Shown here in pieces: positions 12,017 through 23,339 of a stretch of 64,000 nucleotides of DNA. The notes under the pieces were generated by a model that was not told where the DNA came from, ran no database searches, and saw nothing but the letters and a program-made list of their open reading frames with translations. The translations under genes and the position numbers were made by a program. Numbering within the stretch: position 1 is the first letter of the stretch; the number at the start of each line of letters is the position of its first letter. The DNA comes from Eurosta solidaginis. Taxonomy: Eukaryota > Arthropoda > Insecta > Diptera > Tephritidae. The DNA lies in contig NC_090323.1 of NCBI RefSeq assembly GCF_040869045.1, forward strand, positions 270,944,392-271,008,391, in the 5' to 3' direction.

Positions 12017-12770
12017 ATAAAGGTAAAGGTGAAGGCAAAGGTAAAGGTAAAGGTAAAGGTAAAGGTAAAGGTAAAGGTAAAGGTAAAGAAAGGTAAAGGT
12101 AAAGGTAAAGGTAAAGGTAAAGGTAAAGGTAAAGGTAAAGGTAAAGGTAAAGGTAAAGGTAAAGGTAAAGGTAAAGGTAAAGGTAAAGGTAAAGGTAAAG
12201 GTAAAGGTAAAGGTAAAGGTAAAGGTAAAGGTAAAGGTAAAGGTAAAGGTAAAGGTAAAGGTAAAGGTAAAGGTAGAGGTAAAGGTAAAGGTAAAGGTAA
12301 AGGTAAAGGTAAAGGTAAAGGTAAAGGCAAAGGTAAAGGTAAAGGCAAATGTAGAGGTAAATGGGAAGGTAAAAGTAAAGGTAGTGGTAAAGGTAAAGAT
12401 AAAGGTAAAGGTAAAGGTAAAGATAAATGTAAAGGTAGAGGTAAAGGTAAAGGTAAAGGTAAAGGTAAGGGTAAAGGTAAAAGTAAAGGTAAAGGTAAAG
12501 GTAAAGGTAAAGGTAAAGGTGAAGGTAATGGTAATGGTAAAGGTAAGGGTAAAGGTAAAGGTAAAGGTAAAGGTAAAGGTAAAGGTAAAGGTAAAGGTAA
12601 AGGTAAAGATAAAGGTAAAGGTAAAGGCAAAGGTAAAGACAAAGGTAAAGGTAAATGTACGGGTAAAGGTAAAGGGTAAAGGTAAAGGTAAAGGTAGAGG
12701 TAAAGGTGAAGGTAAAGGTAAAGGTAGAGGTAAAGGTAAAGGTAAAGGTAAAGGTAAAGGTAAAGGTAGA
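12017..12770 (+). repeat. GGTAAA hexanucleotide tandem array, about 125 units
   Basis: Uninterrupted GGTAAA units run from 12,091 to about 12,270. More varied units (GGTAGA, GATAAA, GGCAAA, TGTAAA, GGTGAA) follow to 12,770. Small length changes shift the frame near 12,088 and 12,674. Cytosine is almost absent from the plus strand. Open frames on both strands (Lys-Gly, Val-Lys, Leu-Pro, Thr-Phe repeats) are artefacts of the repeat. Confidence 0.97.
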
Positions 12771-13047
12771 GGGACGTATAGGTGGTGGAATAGGAAGAAG
12801 AAGAGGGGTAGGGAATGGTAGTGGGACGATAGAGCGAAAATCAGAGGTAGAGGAAAATAGGCAGGTTTAATAAGGTCCAAAAGCAGAGAAAGAGGGAGGG
12901 CAATTTTATGAATATTTTTTTAAATTTTGACGGTTAACTAAATTACGGACAAATAGACAAAGCCTTTCAGGCAGAACTCTTGATAATCGACTACTCGAAT
13001 AATCGATTATTCGATCAGCAAAAGTTGTTTAGTAAAATCATATATGT
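12771..13047. other. Purine-rich flank of the hexanucleotide array
   Basis: G/A-rich sequence to about 12,900, then AT-rich sequence with the small palindrome TCGAATAATCGATTATTCGA at 12,994. Confidence 0.5.
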
Positions 13048-13284
13048 AATACTCCTATATTGCTAATAGAAAATACTCGCAATGTGTTTTGAATTCGAAA
13101 TCAAAACAAGACAGCCTATAAATTTTTTGTGATTGTAGCAGCATAAGTGCCACAAGAAAAAATTTAAATTTAGGTACATTCGATTATTGAATACAAAAAC
13201 AAAAACGTTTAAAAAGCAATATATCGGCTCTCTGATGTTTGGGAATGTACCTATGTAGCCTTTTGTACTAATATAGGAGTATTA
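13048..13284 (+). mobile_element. Short inverted-repeat element, copy 1
   Basis: The ends are TAATACTCCTATATT and AATATAGGAGTATTA, a perfect 15-base inverted repeat. The 237-bp element has no coding capacity. A copy in the opposite orientation lies at 26,029-26,237. Confidence 0.8.
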
Positions 13285-13377
13285 AACATTTGAGTAAAAT
13301 ACTCGGTTATCATCAATGATTCGATTAGTGAAAAATTCGTAAGTAGAATCCAAAGTTGCTAGTAAAATTATCAACAA

Positions 13378-13560
13378 GTGGCCATGGTGTGGAGGAAGCG
13401 TGCTTATCTACCACACTGAGCAAGTCCCAGAAAAGATAAATCAAATATTTAGAAACAGTTTTTCAAACTCCTCGGCAGTGGTTCGGCAAATACTCCGAGT
13501 ATGTTTCTGCCACGGAAAGCTTTTCAGTGAATCCGCTTCTTTCAGGGTCCGATCGTTCTC
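13378..13560 (+). mobile_element. Old tRNA-derived SINE fragment
   Basis: It aligns with the younger SINEs at 20.3 and 42.1 kb: a tRNA-like head (GTGGCCATGGTGTGG), then CTCGGCAGTGGTTCGGCAAA, ACTCCGAGTATGTTTCTGCC and a TTTTCAGTGAA block. It is strongly diverged and truncated at the 3-prime end. Confidence 0.6.
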
Positions 13561-14865
13561 TCCACATTTATGATGACAACGCCTTGTATCTATTTCTTTT
13601 TTTCACACATTGTTCCGAACCAAACTAAAAGTACATATATCAAAAATCAAGTTTTTGTAATAAGGAAACATTTTAAAAGCTACTTAAATTTATGTTAATT
13701 TTGTCATTATTGTTTCAGTTCCATAGAAAAAGGGACTCATTTCTCATGTACGAAAAATGAGACACTCTAATGATCGTACTGTATTTTCATCACAATTTCT
13801 AATTTTTTTTATGTAGTTATTCCTCCTCTTCTTTTCGTAACGCAATTTTGCTTGACTTGTTGGTAATAACAATTTAAGGTTTTTATTTTTTATTATTTCT
13901 TTCAAATTTTACAATTCGGAGCATTTGCCTACGTTTTTTTTCCACAGCTTAAAGTCGCATGTCAAAGTCAAGTTCAATGTACAACGACGATACAAAGCAA
14001 AAATATTTTACTACAAATTCGCACAAAAGGGCAATTCCTACACGCACAACAAAGTTACACGCATACAATATTTTAAGTTCGGTATGAACCCGGCTCAATT
14101 CCGGCGCAATCCAAGTCGTTTGGGAGGAAGTTTGAGTGCTGCTGACGTGCTTGCACCACAATAAACGGTATTTGACGGAGCCATGAACTAACAGCACCAC
14201 CACAGCACATTGGCCATCATTTATGTACACACATATGCATATATGTATGTGTGTATTTATATATGGCTGCATGTACATACGTATAATTGCATTAATGTGT
14301 GTCAAGTTCGTCATACATTACGTATACGTAACACTTAAGTTTGCCACTCTCTTCTGTAAGTGAACTTCTGCAGGATCTTGACCAATTTTATCTTTTAATA
14401 CCCACAAATGACACACTGAGAATGTATTGGTAGACAAGTAATAGTAACAAACGTCCACTCACCATAATTCCCGGCAACGCTTAGAAACACATAAACCATT
14501 TTATTTTGCTTGTGAAAACGAAAAAAAAAAAATTGTATGCTCATTTGCTACTTTGGAACATTTACATAATCAAAACACAAAAAAATATTGCTTATTAAAG
14601 TTAACAAACGAATGGGCGTAAAAAAAAATAAATTAACTTAAAAAATAATTTCAGCACCGCAACTGTCGGCTTTACATGTTGAGCAATTAATCGCGTTTTG
14701 AATACTACCAAATCGCTGTTCGCCGAACTAAGCCGTCGAGCCGCCGCAGAAAACGTCAAGTCAAATACTGCTTATTTTGTAGAACAATTACAAAGCACGT
14801 TTGCACATATACGGATAAAGTACATATGTACATACATAAGTACATGTACGCACTTTCATACATAC

Positions 14866-14867
<2 letters not shown>
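13561..14867. other. Unannotated intron sequence
   Basis: An acceptor-like TTTTTTTTCCACAG precedes a 79-codon plus-strand frame at 13,925-14,164, without recognisable homology. At 14,650-14,760 the minus strand has promoter-like GC-richer sequence (GGCTTAGTTCGGCGAACAG). Neither is strong enough to call. Confidence 0.4.
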
Positions 14868-14896
<29 letters not shown>

Positions 14897-14903
14897 TGTA
14901 TGT
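14868..14903. repeat. GTAT microsatellite
   Basis: About nine tandem TATG/GTAT units, preceded by a short CATA run, so the locus is partly self-complementary. Confidence 0.95.
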
Positions 14904-15239
14904 ACTATATAGTGAAAGCAATCGAAAGAAAGAGCAACAATTAGAAAATTTATTATCAAGTGAAGTGAAAGGGCATTCGAATTTCTTTATGATTTTTTTT
15001 TTTGATAATTTTCGCTTTTTCCTAGGACTCATGGAGCAAAAAACAGGTGTAAAAATCATAATGAAATTTTTTGCGAGCTATTAAATTTTTTTCATTTATT
15101 AATTTGCATTAACATAAATTATAGTGCGAATCGCATATAAACGAAAGTCAAATTTCATACAAAGAACGCATTTTTCCGCGCTTAAAAATTTTTTAGGGTT
15201 TTTTTTTTTTTTAATACAGTTTTGTTTATCGTTTTTTTT

Positions 15240-15930
15240 TATATTAGAATCAAATAAGGAATCACGCCCAATTTTTCAAAATTTTATCTAGTTTCTATTT
15301 GGGTCTTAAAGTCAACCCATGTATCAACATTCATTACTTTGTCGGTCTTTGGTAATGAATTATCGAATTTTTCCCATCTCTCGAAATTTCGATACCGACT
15401 TTTTTTAAAATTGGACGTGGTCGCCAACCATTTTTGTTAATTTTCATAAGGTGAATGTGGGACAACCTCCATGCCAAATTTTAATGCTTCAAAATGTTTT
15501 TTCTATAAATGTGGGCGGTGCTACGCCCAAATTTCAAGATTTTACAACATTTCCACTTTTCATCATAAGGCAATAAAGGCATCAAGTTTCGTCACTTTAT
15601 CACATTTGTCCAAATTTTTGAAATTTTGATAACGATTTTTTTAAGTGGGTGCGGTCGCAAACCGATTTTATTAATTTTCATAAAGTGCATGTATAATGGA
15701 AAGGAAAACCTCTGTGTCAAATTAAAGCACCATTTCTTCAACAGCTTAGGATTTAAGGCCTGGAAAACATTCAAACACTGAAAAATTATTTTTCTAAATG
15801 TAGGCGGTGCCACCCCCATTTTGATAAAAGCAATTTACATACATACATATCAAGTGTCATCACTTTATCGGTCTAAGGTAATGCATTTTTTCCGTTTTTC
15901 GATATAGGAAAAGTTGGCGCAGTTATCGGA
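15240..15930. repeat. Degenerate long tandem repeat, about 2.3 units of 260-290 bases
   Basis: Blocks recur in the same order: ATCACTTTATCGGTCT, a TTTCGATA region, GTGGTCGCNAACC, AATTTTCATAA, and GTGGGCGGTGCTACGCCC. Starts are near 15,325, 15,570 and 15,850. They resemble the interior of the hairpin-ended repeats and are probably a decayed related element. Confidence 0.5.
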
Positions 15931-16690
15931 TTATATTAAAATTATAAAAATTGTGTTTTTTGCTTATTACTTGAAAATATAGGTTTTTTTTGAAAATTCT
16001 TTTCTACTAAAACGAAATCGAAAAAAGAAAAACTGTCTGACTGAAAGTTGTTAAAAATGTTCTGAACTTATTTTAGCTGTAAAGAAAAAAAATTTCCATA
16101 AGAAATTTGTTAAAAGTGGTAATATAGTAGTTTAAAGTTCATTTTTGGATAATTTCTCATAATTTAAGCCTGATATCTCTACTAAAATTCAAAAACACTA
16201 TAGATATTAATACAGATTCTGAAATGTTTGTAAATTGCGTTACAGTAAGCCCAATACGATATTTTTCCTTTAATTCTCTCAGAAGCTATGAAGATTTTTT
16301 GGCCAAACCCTACATTCATATGGCAAAATATCTATTTTGCAAAAATCGGGACCTCGAAATCGGACTTAGAGCTATGGTGTCTTCAGCAATTTTTCTTAGA
16401 ATCATCTGTAGATTACGTTTTTGCTATACTCCTGATGGAAAAAAATTAACCCGTCTAATATACATATATGTATGTATCGTTCATGATTCATATACTTGTA
16501 CATTTTTATATAAATAATTTTGGAAAAGTTGTCAGTTTAACTACTACTTAAAGGATAATTTCGTCCGGGCTATTTCGAGGTCGATTTGGGAATTTTTCGA
16601 AATCATTACTAATTTGAGGGCTGTTTTTGGAATCATATCAGGGCTATTTCGGGATGATTGGAGATAAATTCTGGGTTAGTTCGGGACAAT
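15931..16690. other. Unannotated intron sequence
   Basis: A 97-codon plus frame (16,224-16,517) has no recognisable motif. Short repeats of GGGCTATTTCGG type occur at 16,567-16,660. Confidence 0.45.
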
Positions 16691-16699
16691 GTTCAGAAT

Positions 16700-17035
16700 A
16701 ATTTCATATTTCATATATCTTTATTAAGTCAAATAACAACCTTACGGACTAGATTACAGATTAACTTAGTACTAGTTTAACAATTTTAAAATGAGGTTTA
16801 CTGATAAGTAATAAGACTCAATGCGTGCCTTAAACAGAGACCTTGGCATGGCAAAGTTCAGATCAAGGCTTCTGGATAGGCGATTAAATTCTACACGACC
16901 TCTTAGAAGAGATGCGAAACTGATGTAATTCGAACGCAGCACTTCAACGCGGAATGTACTGTGAAACCGGAGAGCTCTGTAAGGGACATTGAAAGTCAAC
17001 TGCCCTAGTAGTTCTGAACAGTCAATGGCACTGGA
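16700..17035 (-). pseudogene. Possible end of a non-LTR retrotransposon reverse-transcriptase protein
   Basis: The minus frame (16,772-16,999, extending upstream) reads FNVPYRALRFHSTFRVEVLR and SPLLRG-like and FNRLSRSLDLNF stretches. These have the pattern of the C-terminal tail of LINE-type polyproteins. No catalytic motif is present. The assignment rests on pattern memory only. Confidence 0.3.
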
Positions 17036-17489
17036 TTTAGGAGCTTTTACTATATTACTTCAGGATTATTTCGGTACCCTTCAAAATTATGTATGCAATC
17101 GTTTCGGTACTATCTCTAGATTACTTTAAAACTATATTTAAAGATTTCTTACCATTTTGGGATTGTGATCCCAACTTTGAAAGTTTGCTTGCGAACTTTT
17201 ATTAATGTGACTTCTGCTCAATTTCATTGTCCGTGAGTGTACGTACTCGTATGTATGTGTACGAGCATACTGTATTCATTCATTGGCACGCTTCAAATGC
17301 GTATCCATGGCGTACGTCTTGTGTATATGGACACACATACACACATACAACAGCCCCTAAAGACAAAAATTATTAATAGGAAATTCAAACCCTCTTGCTT
17401 TTAATTAAATTTTCAAGTTTTAAAACGGAATTTAAAATGCAACAAATTCGGGATCTTATATGTAGATATGGATTTTAAAAAATGACATA

Positions 17490-18205
17490 ACGTCGTTGTT
17501 GTTGAGGGTTTTTTTAGCACTCCTTCTTAATCGAAGCATCATCTTTCATTCGCATAACATAGCCAAGCCAACGAAGCCGTACGTTGAGGTCCGTAAATCT
17601 TTGAAGAACTTTTCTCTCAGAGCCGCCTCATCAGATGCTGTCAGTGTCCATGCTTTTGGACCATATAGTATGTGTTAGGACGGGTACGATGAGCGTATTG
17701 TTGGGCATGCTTTTGTTTGCCGAGAGAGGACCTTACTTTTCAATTGCCTACTTAGTGCAAAGTAGCATTTATTGGCAAGAGTGATTCTTTGCTGAATTTC
17801 AAGGCAGACGTTGTTATTTGTGTTCTGGTTCCCAAAGAAACGAAATCTTTTACTATTTCAAAATGATTGCTGCCAACGACTGACAATAGCTTTGTTGCCA
17901 AGACGTGCGCCGACTCCTTGCTTAATGACACCAGGTACTTCGTCTTGTCCTCTTTCTCCATCGAACCCATCTTTTCCGCTTCTTTTTCCAGTGTACAGGC
18001 CGGTGATGTCAATGTCGTCAGGGTGCACCAGTAATTCCACTCTCTTATAGGATAGGATATTGTTCCAGAGCGGTTAAGTTCTGCAGCTAATATAATTTTC
18101 TCCATATTCAAATTAAACAAATGGCCCGATAGGGGGTCACTCTCTCTGAAACTTCGTTTAGTTTCGAACGACTCGGATAGGTTCTTACCAATTCCAAGCA
18201 AAATA
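17490..18205 (-). pseudogene. RTE-type non-LTR reverse transcriptase remnant
   Basis: The minus strand shows fragments of the RTE-clade reverse transcriptase in order. FETKRSFRESDPLSGHLFNL is the block where FRQGDALS-type text is usual, followed by LNRSGTI. The catalytic block survives as HPDDIDITG (normally YADDIDIIG). Then come EKEAEKMGSMEKEDKTKYL, FEIVKDFVSLG (usually F-YLG) and, near 17,650, YGPKAWTLTAS. The fragments are in different frames with several indels, so it is dead. The N-terminal endonuclease is not present. A second relic of the same family lies at 22.4 kb. Confidence 0.75.
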
Positions 18206-19660
18206 ACATGGCAATAACAAGGTAGTGTACTTCTTTAGACCTAACTGGGAGTTAGTTTTAAGTTAGCTCCATTTTCTACATGGATTTATATGTAACTACA
18301 TAGTAGCCACCCAACTGCCCCATCGCCCGCTACCGATTTACCGGTTTTGGCAGTTGCGCGTCGCTGATTTTAACAAGCCGCATTATCATATACATTCGTT
18401 AACTCGTACATCATACATATTTATTTATATTTCCACAAATGCTTGTATGGATGTATGCAACCATGTTAGTCGGATCGGACATGCATGACTTCCTTCCAAG
18501 GTGAGCTGCACGATCTTTTCTACGATTTCTTGTTATTACGTTGTCTACATAAATACAGCAGCGAACCAAAAAATAGGAGTGGCAATTTGTACCGAATTGC
18601 GGCAATTAAAATCCGTTTTTTTTTTATTTTCGGTATTTTAAGAAAAAATTTCTGTGAATCGTGCAACTAAAATTATGCATACCAATTTTAAAAACTTTTT
18701 CTAAAAACTTTTGAGCTCTCGGAATTTTTTCGAGTATGCAATTTTGTGCACATTAATTTTAGTACAAGTACAAGTTATAGGTCTCCAGAAGTACGCATTG
18801 ATTTTTGAAATTTTTTTCTCTTTATGTGGAAAAAAATCTGGAACACCCTTCGGAAAAAATTGTCTAATATTAATGCGAATTCCGAGAGACATATAGAGTG
18901 TAATTTGTTGGACTTAAATTGTGTGGGCTGCATACTCAAAATAGTTCACAGAATTCAAACCAAAAACTTCGAAAATTTTCGTCAAATTTTTCGAAAGCGT
19001 TTTTCAAATTGGTTTGCATAGATTAAAATTAAAATATATAAAATAAAAAAGGTATAATTTAATTCACGAAATTTGATAAAGCATGTATGTCACTGCTATT
19101 TTTCTGTTCGCTGCTGTCAGAATGTTTGTATGCAAGTACATAAAATTTATTAGTTTCAATTTGTTTCTGAAAGTTTTTGCGCATATTTTTTTGTAGCTCT
19201 CTTTCCTATAAATTATATACTATCATTTATTCATTCATCATGGTTCCACATTAGCCTTCTTAGTTCGGCGCTATTTGATCTCTTAAAAATGAAAACTTGA
19301 TTCGTAAAATCTATGTATATTTAAAAAACTACCGGTGAAAATATTCATCTTCAGTGCTCTATGAATGAGCTCCCAGTAGGGTAGTTTAAATCAGAAGTTA
19401 CTCTATGAGAAAGTCATAATTATGGTTTGCCAGAGTCAATAGTATGGTTTTCTAGAAAACTGAGAATCTATTTTTTGTCCTGGACGCTTGATCTTTATAA
19501 TACCCTGCTTTCATATGGCAATTTCCAAATTTAACGGTATCGGCATTGTACTCAATGCCATAATCATGTAACAGACTTGTTCAAGGTGAGTTGCCATATG
19601 GCAACCTTAGGGTTATATGGGTCAAAATACAAAAGTCTAGCCTTAAGGCTTGGTTGCCTC
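18206..19660. other. Unannotated intron sequence
   Basis: AT-rich. Several short open frames at 18,701-19,021 lack recognisable motifs. A direct/inverted GCCATATGGCAA motif occurs near 19,512 and 19,592. Confidence 0.45.
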
Positions 19661-19662
19661 CA

Positions 19663-19733
19663 AAAGCGGTGCCGCTATGTTACGACCGCTAAATAGCGGC
19701 CGGTATACTCACCGTTTTCAGCGGCACCGCTTT
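19663..19733. repeat. Nested GC-rich hairpin
   Basis: AAAGCGGTGCCGCT (19,663-19,676) is exactly complementary to AGCGGCACCGCTTT (19,720-19,733). Between them lies a second palindrome, CCGCTAAATAGCGG (19,686-19,699). It is a GC island in AT-rich sequence. Confidence 0.85.
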
Positions 19734-19857
19734 GTTGGAAACTACGAACAGTTACCTACGGCAGAAGATTCGCAAAATTTAATTTTGCATTTTTAGGTGT
19801 TTTTTTTAATTAAATGAACATACAAGAACAAAATGTTAATTCAAAAATGCTTTATTG

Positions 19858-20312
19858 TACTCAGCTGAGCAGAGCTCACAGAGTATATTAATTTTGTTCG
19901 CATAACGGTTATCCGTAACGGCATAAACTAATCGAGATAGATATAGACTTCTATATATCAAAATGATTTGGGCGAAAAAAGAAATTCATTTAGCCATGTC
20001 CGTCCGTCCGTCTGTCCGTTAACACGATAACTTAAGTAAATTTTGAGATATCTTGATGAAATTTGGTATGTAGGTTCCTGGGCACTGATATCAGATCGCT
20101 GTTTAAAATAAACGAAATCTGACTATAACCACGCCCACTTTTTCGATATCGAAAATTTCGAAAAACACAAAAAGTGCGATAATTCATTACCAAAATGGAT
20201 AAAGCAATGAAACTTGGTAGGTGGGTTGACCTTATGACGTAGAATAGAAAAGAGGTAAAATTTTGGATAGTGGGCGGGGCACCGCCCACTTTTGAAAGAA
20301 GGTAATTTGAAA
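19858..20312 (+). mobile_element. Hairpin-ended unclassified repeat, copy B (truncated)
   Basis: It begins TACTCAGCTGAGCAGAGCTC like copy A and follows copy A for about 450 bases (CCGT microsatellite, ACCACGCCCACTTTTTCG block). It is cut off by a SINE at 20,313 and does not resume on the far side. Confidence 0.8.
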
Positions 20313-20673
20313 GCGGCTGCCACCGTGGTGTGATGGTAGCGTGCTCCGCCTATCACACCGTATGCCCTGGGTTCGCACCCCGGGCAAAGCAATATCAAAA
20401 TTTTAGAAATAAGGTTTTTCAATTAGAAGACAATTTTTCTAAGCGGGGTCGCCCCTCGGCAGTGTTTGGCAAGCGCTCCGGGTGTATTTCTGCCATGAAA
20501 AGCTCTCAGTGAAAACTCATCTGCCTTGCAGATGCCGTTCGGAGTCGGCACAAAACATGTAGGTCCCGTCCGGCCAATTTGTAGGAAAAATCAAGAGGAG
20601 CACGGCGCAAATTGGAAGAGAAGCCCGGCCTTAGCTCTCTTCGGAGGTTATCGCGCCTTACATATTTTTTATT
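20313..20673 (+). mobile_element. tRNA-derived SINE
   Basis: The head has polymerase III boxes like a tRNA gene: an A box in GTGATGGTAGCGTGCTCCG and a B box, GGTTCGCACCCC, within a CCTGGG...CCCGGG T-arm. The tRNA-unrelated body includes GGGGTCGCCCCTCGGCAGTG, TTTCTGCCATGAAAAGC and GCAAATTGGAAGAGAAGC. It ends GCGCCTTACAT plus an AT-rich tail. It interrupts repeat copy B. Confidence 0.9.
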
Positions 20674-20689
20674 TAATTGAACAACCGTT

Positions 20690-20830
20690 TGAAGTTTTTG
20701 ATATTGCTCTGTCCGGCAGTTGAACCCAGGGTCTTCGGTATGAAAGGCGAAGCACGCTGCATCTAAAAACACACACACCCACACAGAATCCACGGTCAGG
20801 GTTGCCAGATCATTTGCGTAGGTAACCACT
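20690..20830 (-). mobile_element. Second SINE head, opposite orientation
   Basis: On the minus strand: GCAGCGTGCTTCGCCTTTC followed by the B box GGGTTCAACTGCC and an ACAGAGCAATATCAAAAA stretch, paralleling the SINE at 20,313. The body is missing; a CA/GT microsatellite interrupts the head. Confidence 0.6.
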
Positions 20831-21307
20831 CGGCAACCACTGGCTAAATAATACATACACATATTACGTTTTTGAATCATTTCATAGTGTAATATTGACA
20901 TATTTTATTATAGTGATTTATGCAGTCAAAAATAGATTTTCCAAAAAAAATCTCATTAAAGCTTGGCAAGGTCAGACGCGTCACAAAATTTAGTTCATGG
21001 TCTGCATATCCCTTTTATATCATCTTGATTCTATTATGCTCTTGTGTATATGTTTGTTTTGTGTAATCTTGTTGATTGTGGACAATAAATAATTAAATCT
21101 TTGCAAAATAAGAAAAATAGCAACAAAGCGTAAAAGGTGCTTATCAGTGAAAGCTCATGCATGATGAGCGTGAAATGAGCTTTTCTAATTAACTTTGGAA
21201 AGCACTAAGAAGAGAGAAAATAGTTGTTGATCGATCACTAAATTTCTTATGCCATCTTCTCTCTCAATGTGGGCTGCAAGTTCACTAAAGGCATACATAA
21301 ATACATA
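20831..21307. other. Unannotated intron sequence
   Basis: No coding or repeat signal recognised. Confidence 0.5.
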
Positions 21308-21736
21308 TGGGGTATTCCATCCCATTTCGACCAATTTTGAACCCGACCCCTTTAGAATTGGCTGAAAGTTTTTCTTCTTTTTCTAGCTTCCGAAAGACGT
21401 TTTTCAGAATTTTTTAAAATTTTTTCATCCAACTCAAAAAAAGTTATGAATTTAAAAAAAAAACACCGTTTTTGTTTTCAAAATGCTATAACTTTTTCAA
21501 AAATTGACCGTTTGGGATTTTTTTTTTTAATTTGTTTTTAAATATACTTTTCGGAAAAAATACAAACAAATTTTTAAAGTTTTTTTTGTAATTTTTCAGT
21601 TTTTCGAGATTTTTCGATTTCGATATTTTTTGTTTTTCTCATAAAAAACTTCAATCAAGAACAATTCAAGAACAACTTTCAGCCAATTCTAAAGGGGTCG
21701 GGTTCAAAATTGGTCGAAATGGGATGGAATACCCCA
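21308..21736. mobile_element. Inverted-repeat element with 66-base perfect ends
   Basis: TGGGGTATTCCATCCCATTT at the left is repeated in complement at the right (AAATGGGATGGAATACCCCA). The match continues inward through AACCCGACCCCTTTAGAATT and beyond. TA flanks both ends, fitting a Tc1/mariner-like target duplication. The interior is T/A-rich without coding frames. Confidence 0.85.
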
Positions 21737-22440
21737 TATATAAGTAGGGACTAACTAAATTTATGACGTTTTGTTTGTTTGTATAGTAGGCTAAAGCACA
21801 TTTTTTTTTAACTTTCTTTTATTTTTGTTATTTTGTCGTTTTTTTCGTTTCATGCCTTTTGAATTTTTCCGCCGCATAACGTTTTATCTTTGGCCGATGA
21901 CACAAATGCCTACAAACATACACACTTATTCAATAGCACTCAATCTCATAAAATAGTCGTACAACAACAAAAAGCTTACTTAACGTATGCGCCAAAATAT
22001 TATGGGAAAATATTAAGAACCAAGCTTTTAGCAGTGCAATACTAATCAACGAAATGTTCACGTAAATACAATTATTTCTAAGTCCATTCAAACAAATTAA
22101 AAAAACTCAAATATAAATTTGTATACGGTAGGCTTGAGTGCGCATGCATGTATCATGCAGTGCAACTAGTTAGTTTAATTATTTCTTAACTAGTATGAAT
22201 CCGAAATCGCAACTAATCAGCCAATTGCCTTTTTTATTAAATTTCGCTTGATCGCCTAGACAATTTTGTTTGTCTGTAGCCAACGATCGCTGTTTCGCTA
22301 AAATATATGCCTATTGGCAGCACCATGTGATTTCAAGTATTTCTCCATCTCTACCTCCCAACTCACTAGAGATATACCGTTCTTCCACTATCGAATACTC
22401 CAAAAGCCATCTTATATTCTCTCCAGAGCCAATAATCAAG
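21737..22440. other. Unannotated intron sequence
   Basis: AT-rich; the last part may already belong to the RTE relic that follows. Confidence 0.45.
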
Positions 22441-22775
22441 ATTGGTATCATGAAATACACATAGAGCGTAATTTTCGATTGCCTACTCTATCCAAAGCAG
22501 CAATTATTGGCAAGACTAATTCTCCGGTTGATTTCTAAGACAGATAAACGAAGGCTCAAATTTATATACTCTAAGCATAATGTAACTACCATGGCGCTCG
22601 TGCGTCCATTCTTTTTAAGATGACACCAAGAACTTCATCATGCCTTCGTTCACCGCAAAACCCACATTTGGTTCAATGCATCACACTACAGATACTCGCT
22701 TTGTCTGTAGCCTTGTTTTGTTTCGAATGACTCGGAGAGGCCCGATCCACACCTTATGAGCTGCACCTCCTCATT
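22440..22775 (-). pseudogene. RTE-type retrotransposon relic
   Basis: The minus strand parallels the 17.5-18.2 kb relic: GERRHDEVLGVILK here against GERGQDEVPGVIK there, and a FETKQ block at the upstream end. It has many stops and shifts and is older than the 17.5 kb copy. Confidence 0.6.
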
Positions 22776-22799
22776 TACATTAGATTCATTTTGTTTTGT

Positions 22800-23100
22800 T
22801 GATTTTCTGCGATCCTTTGCCAAATTTAGTTAAGAAACAAACCGGTTTCGGCATTGTGTCATTTTCAGTGTAATTTTTCGTACACAGTGAGCCCCAAGAA
22901 GCAACAAAAGTTTTAGGAAGCATGCAATATCTTTAAAAAGCAGTTGGGGAAATATTCAATAGCTGAAAAAAAAAATAATGTTAATAAAATTTTCTTTTGA
23001 GAACGAAACCTGACACTGCAGATGGCACAACGCCGAACCCGGTTTAACTCCAAATCAAATTTGACAAAGGATGACGGAAAATCGTTGTAATACACATACA
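22800..23100. repeat. Inverted pair of the 6.8-kb dispersed repeat
   Basis: The minus-oriented copy (22,800-22,885) and plus-oriented copy (22,985-23,100) face each other across about 100 bases. Shared text: GCCGAAACCGGTTTG and TTTGACAAAGGATGACGGAA. Confidence 0.55.
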
Positions 23101-23339
23101 TATATTAGATTTGTGGCTAGAATTATATTAGTCTCATCTGAACTAGTCCGACTTCCACTACACGTTGTGTATGTACATTTGTAAACATGTATGCGTGTCA
23201 ATTAGCGTATATTACCATCAGCACATGTAGTCTAATATTCATGAACTTGATTTCCGCTTATTAATGCCAATTATCAGCTGCTGCTTTTGAAAGTTACTAA
23301 ATGGCCTTATCAAGGCGAACCCTAAAAAAGCGTTGGCAT

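Noticed and set aside
11999..12880. Long open frames of Lys-Gly, Val-Lys, Leu-Pro and Thr-Phe repeats on both strands
   Set aside because: All come from the GGTAAA hexanucleotide array, which has no stop in several frames; they are not genes.
20313..20400. tRNA gene
   Set aside because: Box A and B sequences are present, but they belong to a repeated SINE with a long non-tRNA body and no clean cloverleaf.
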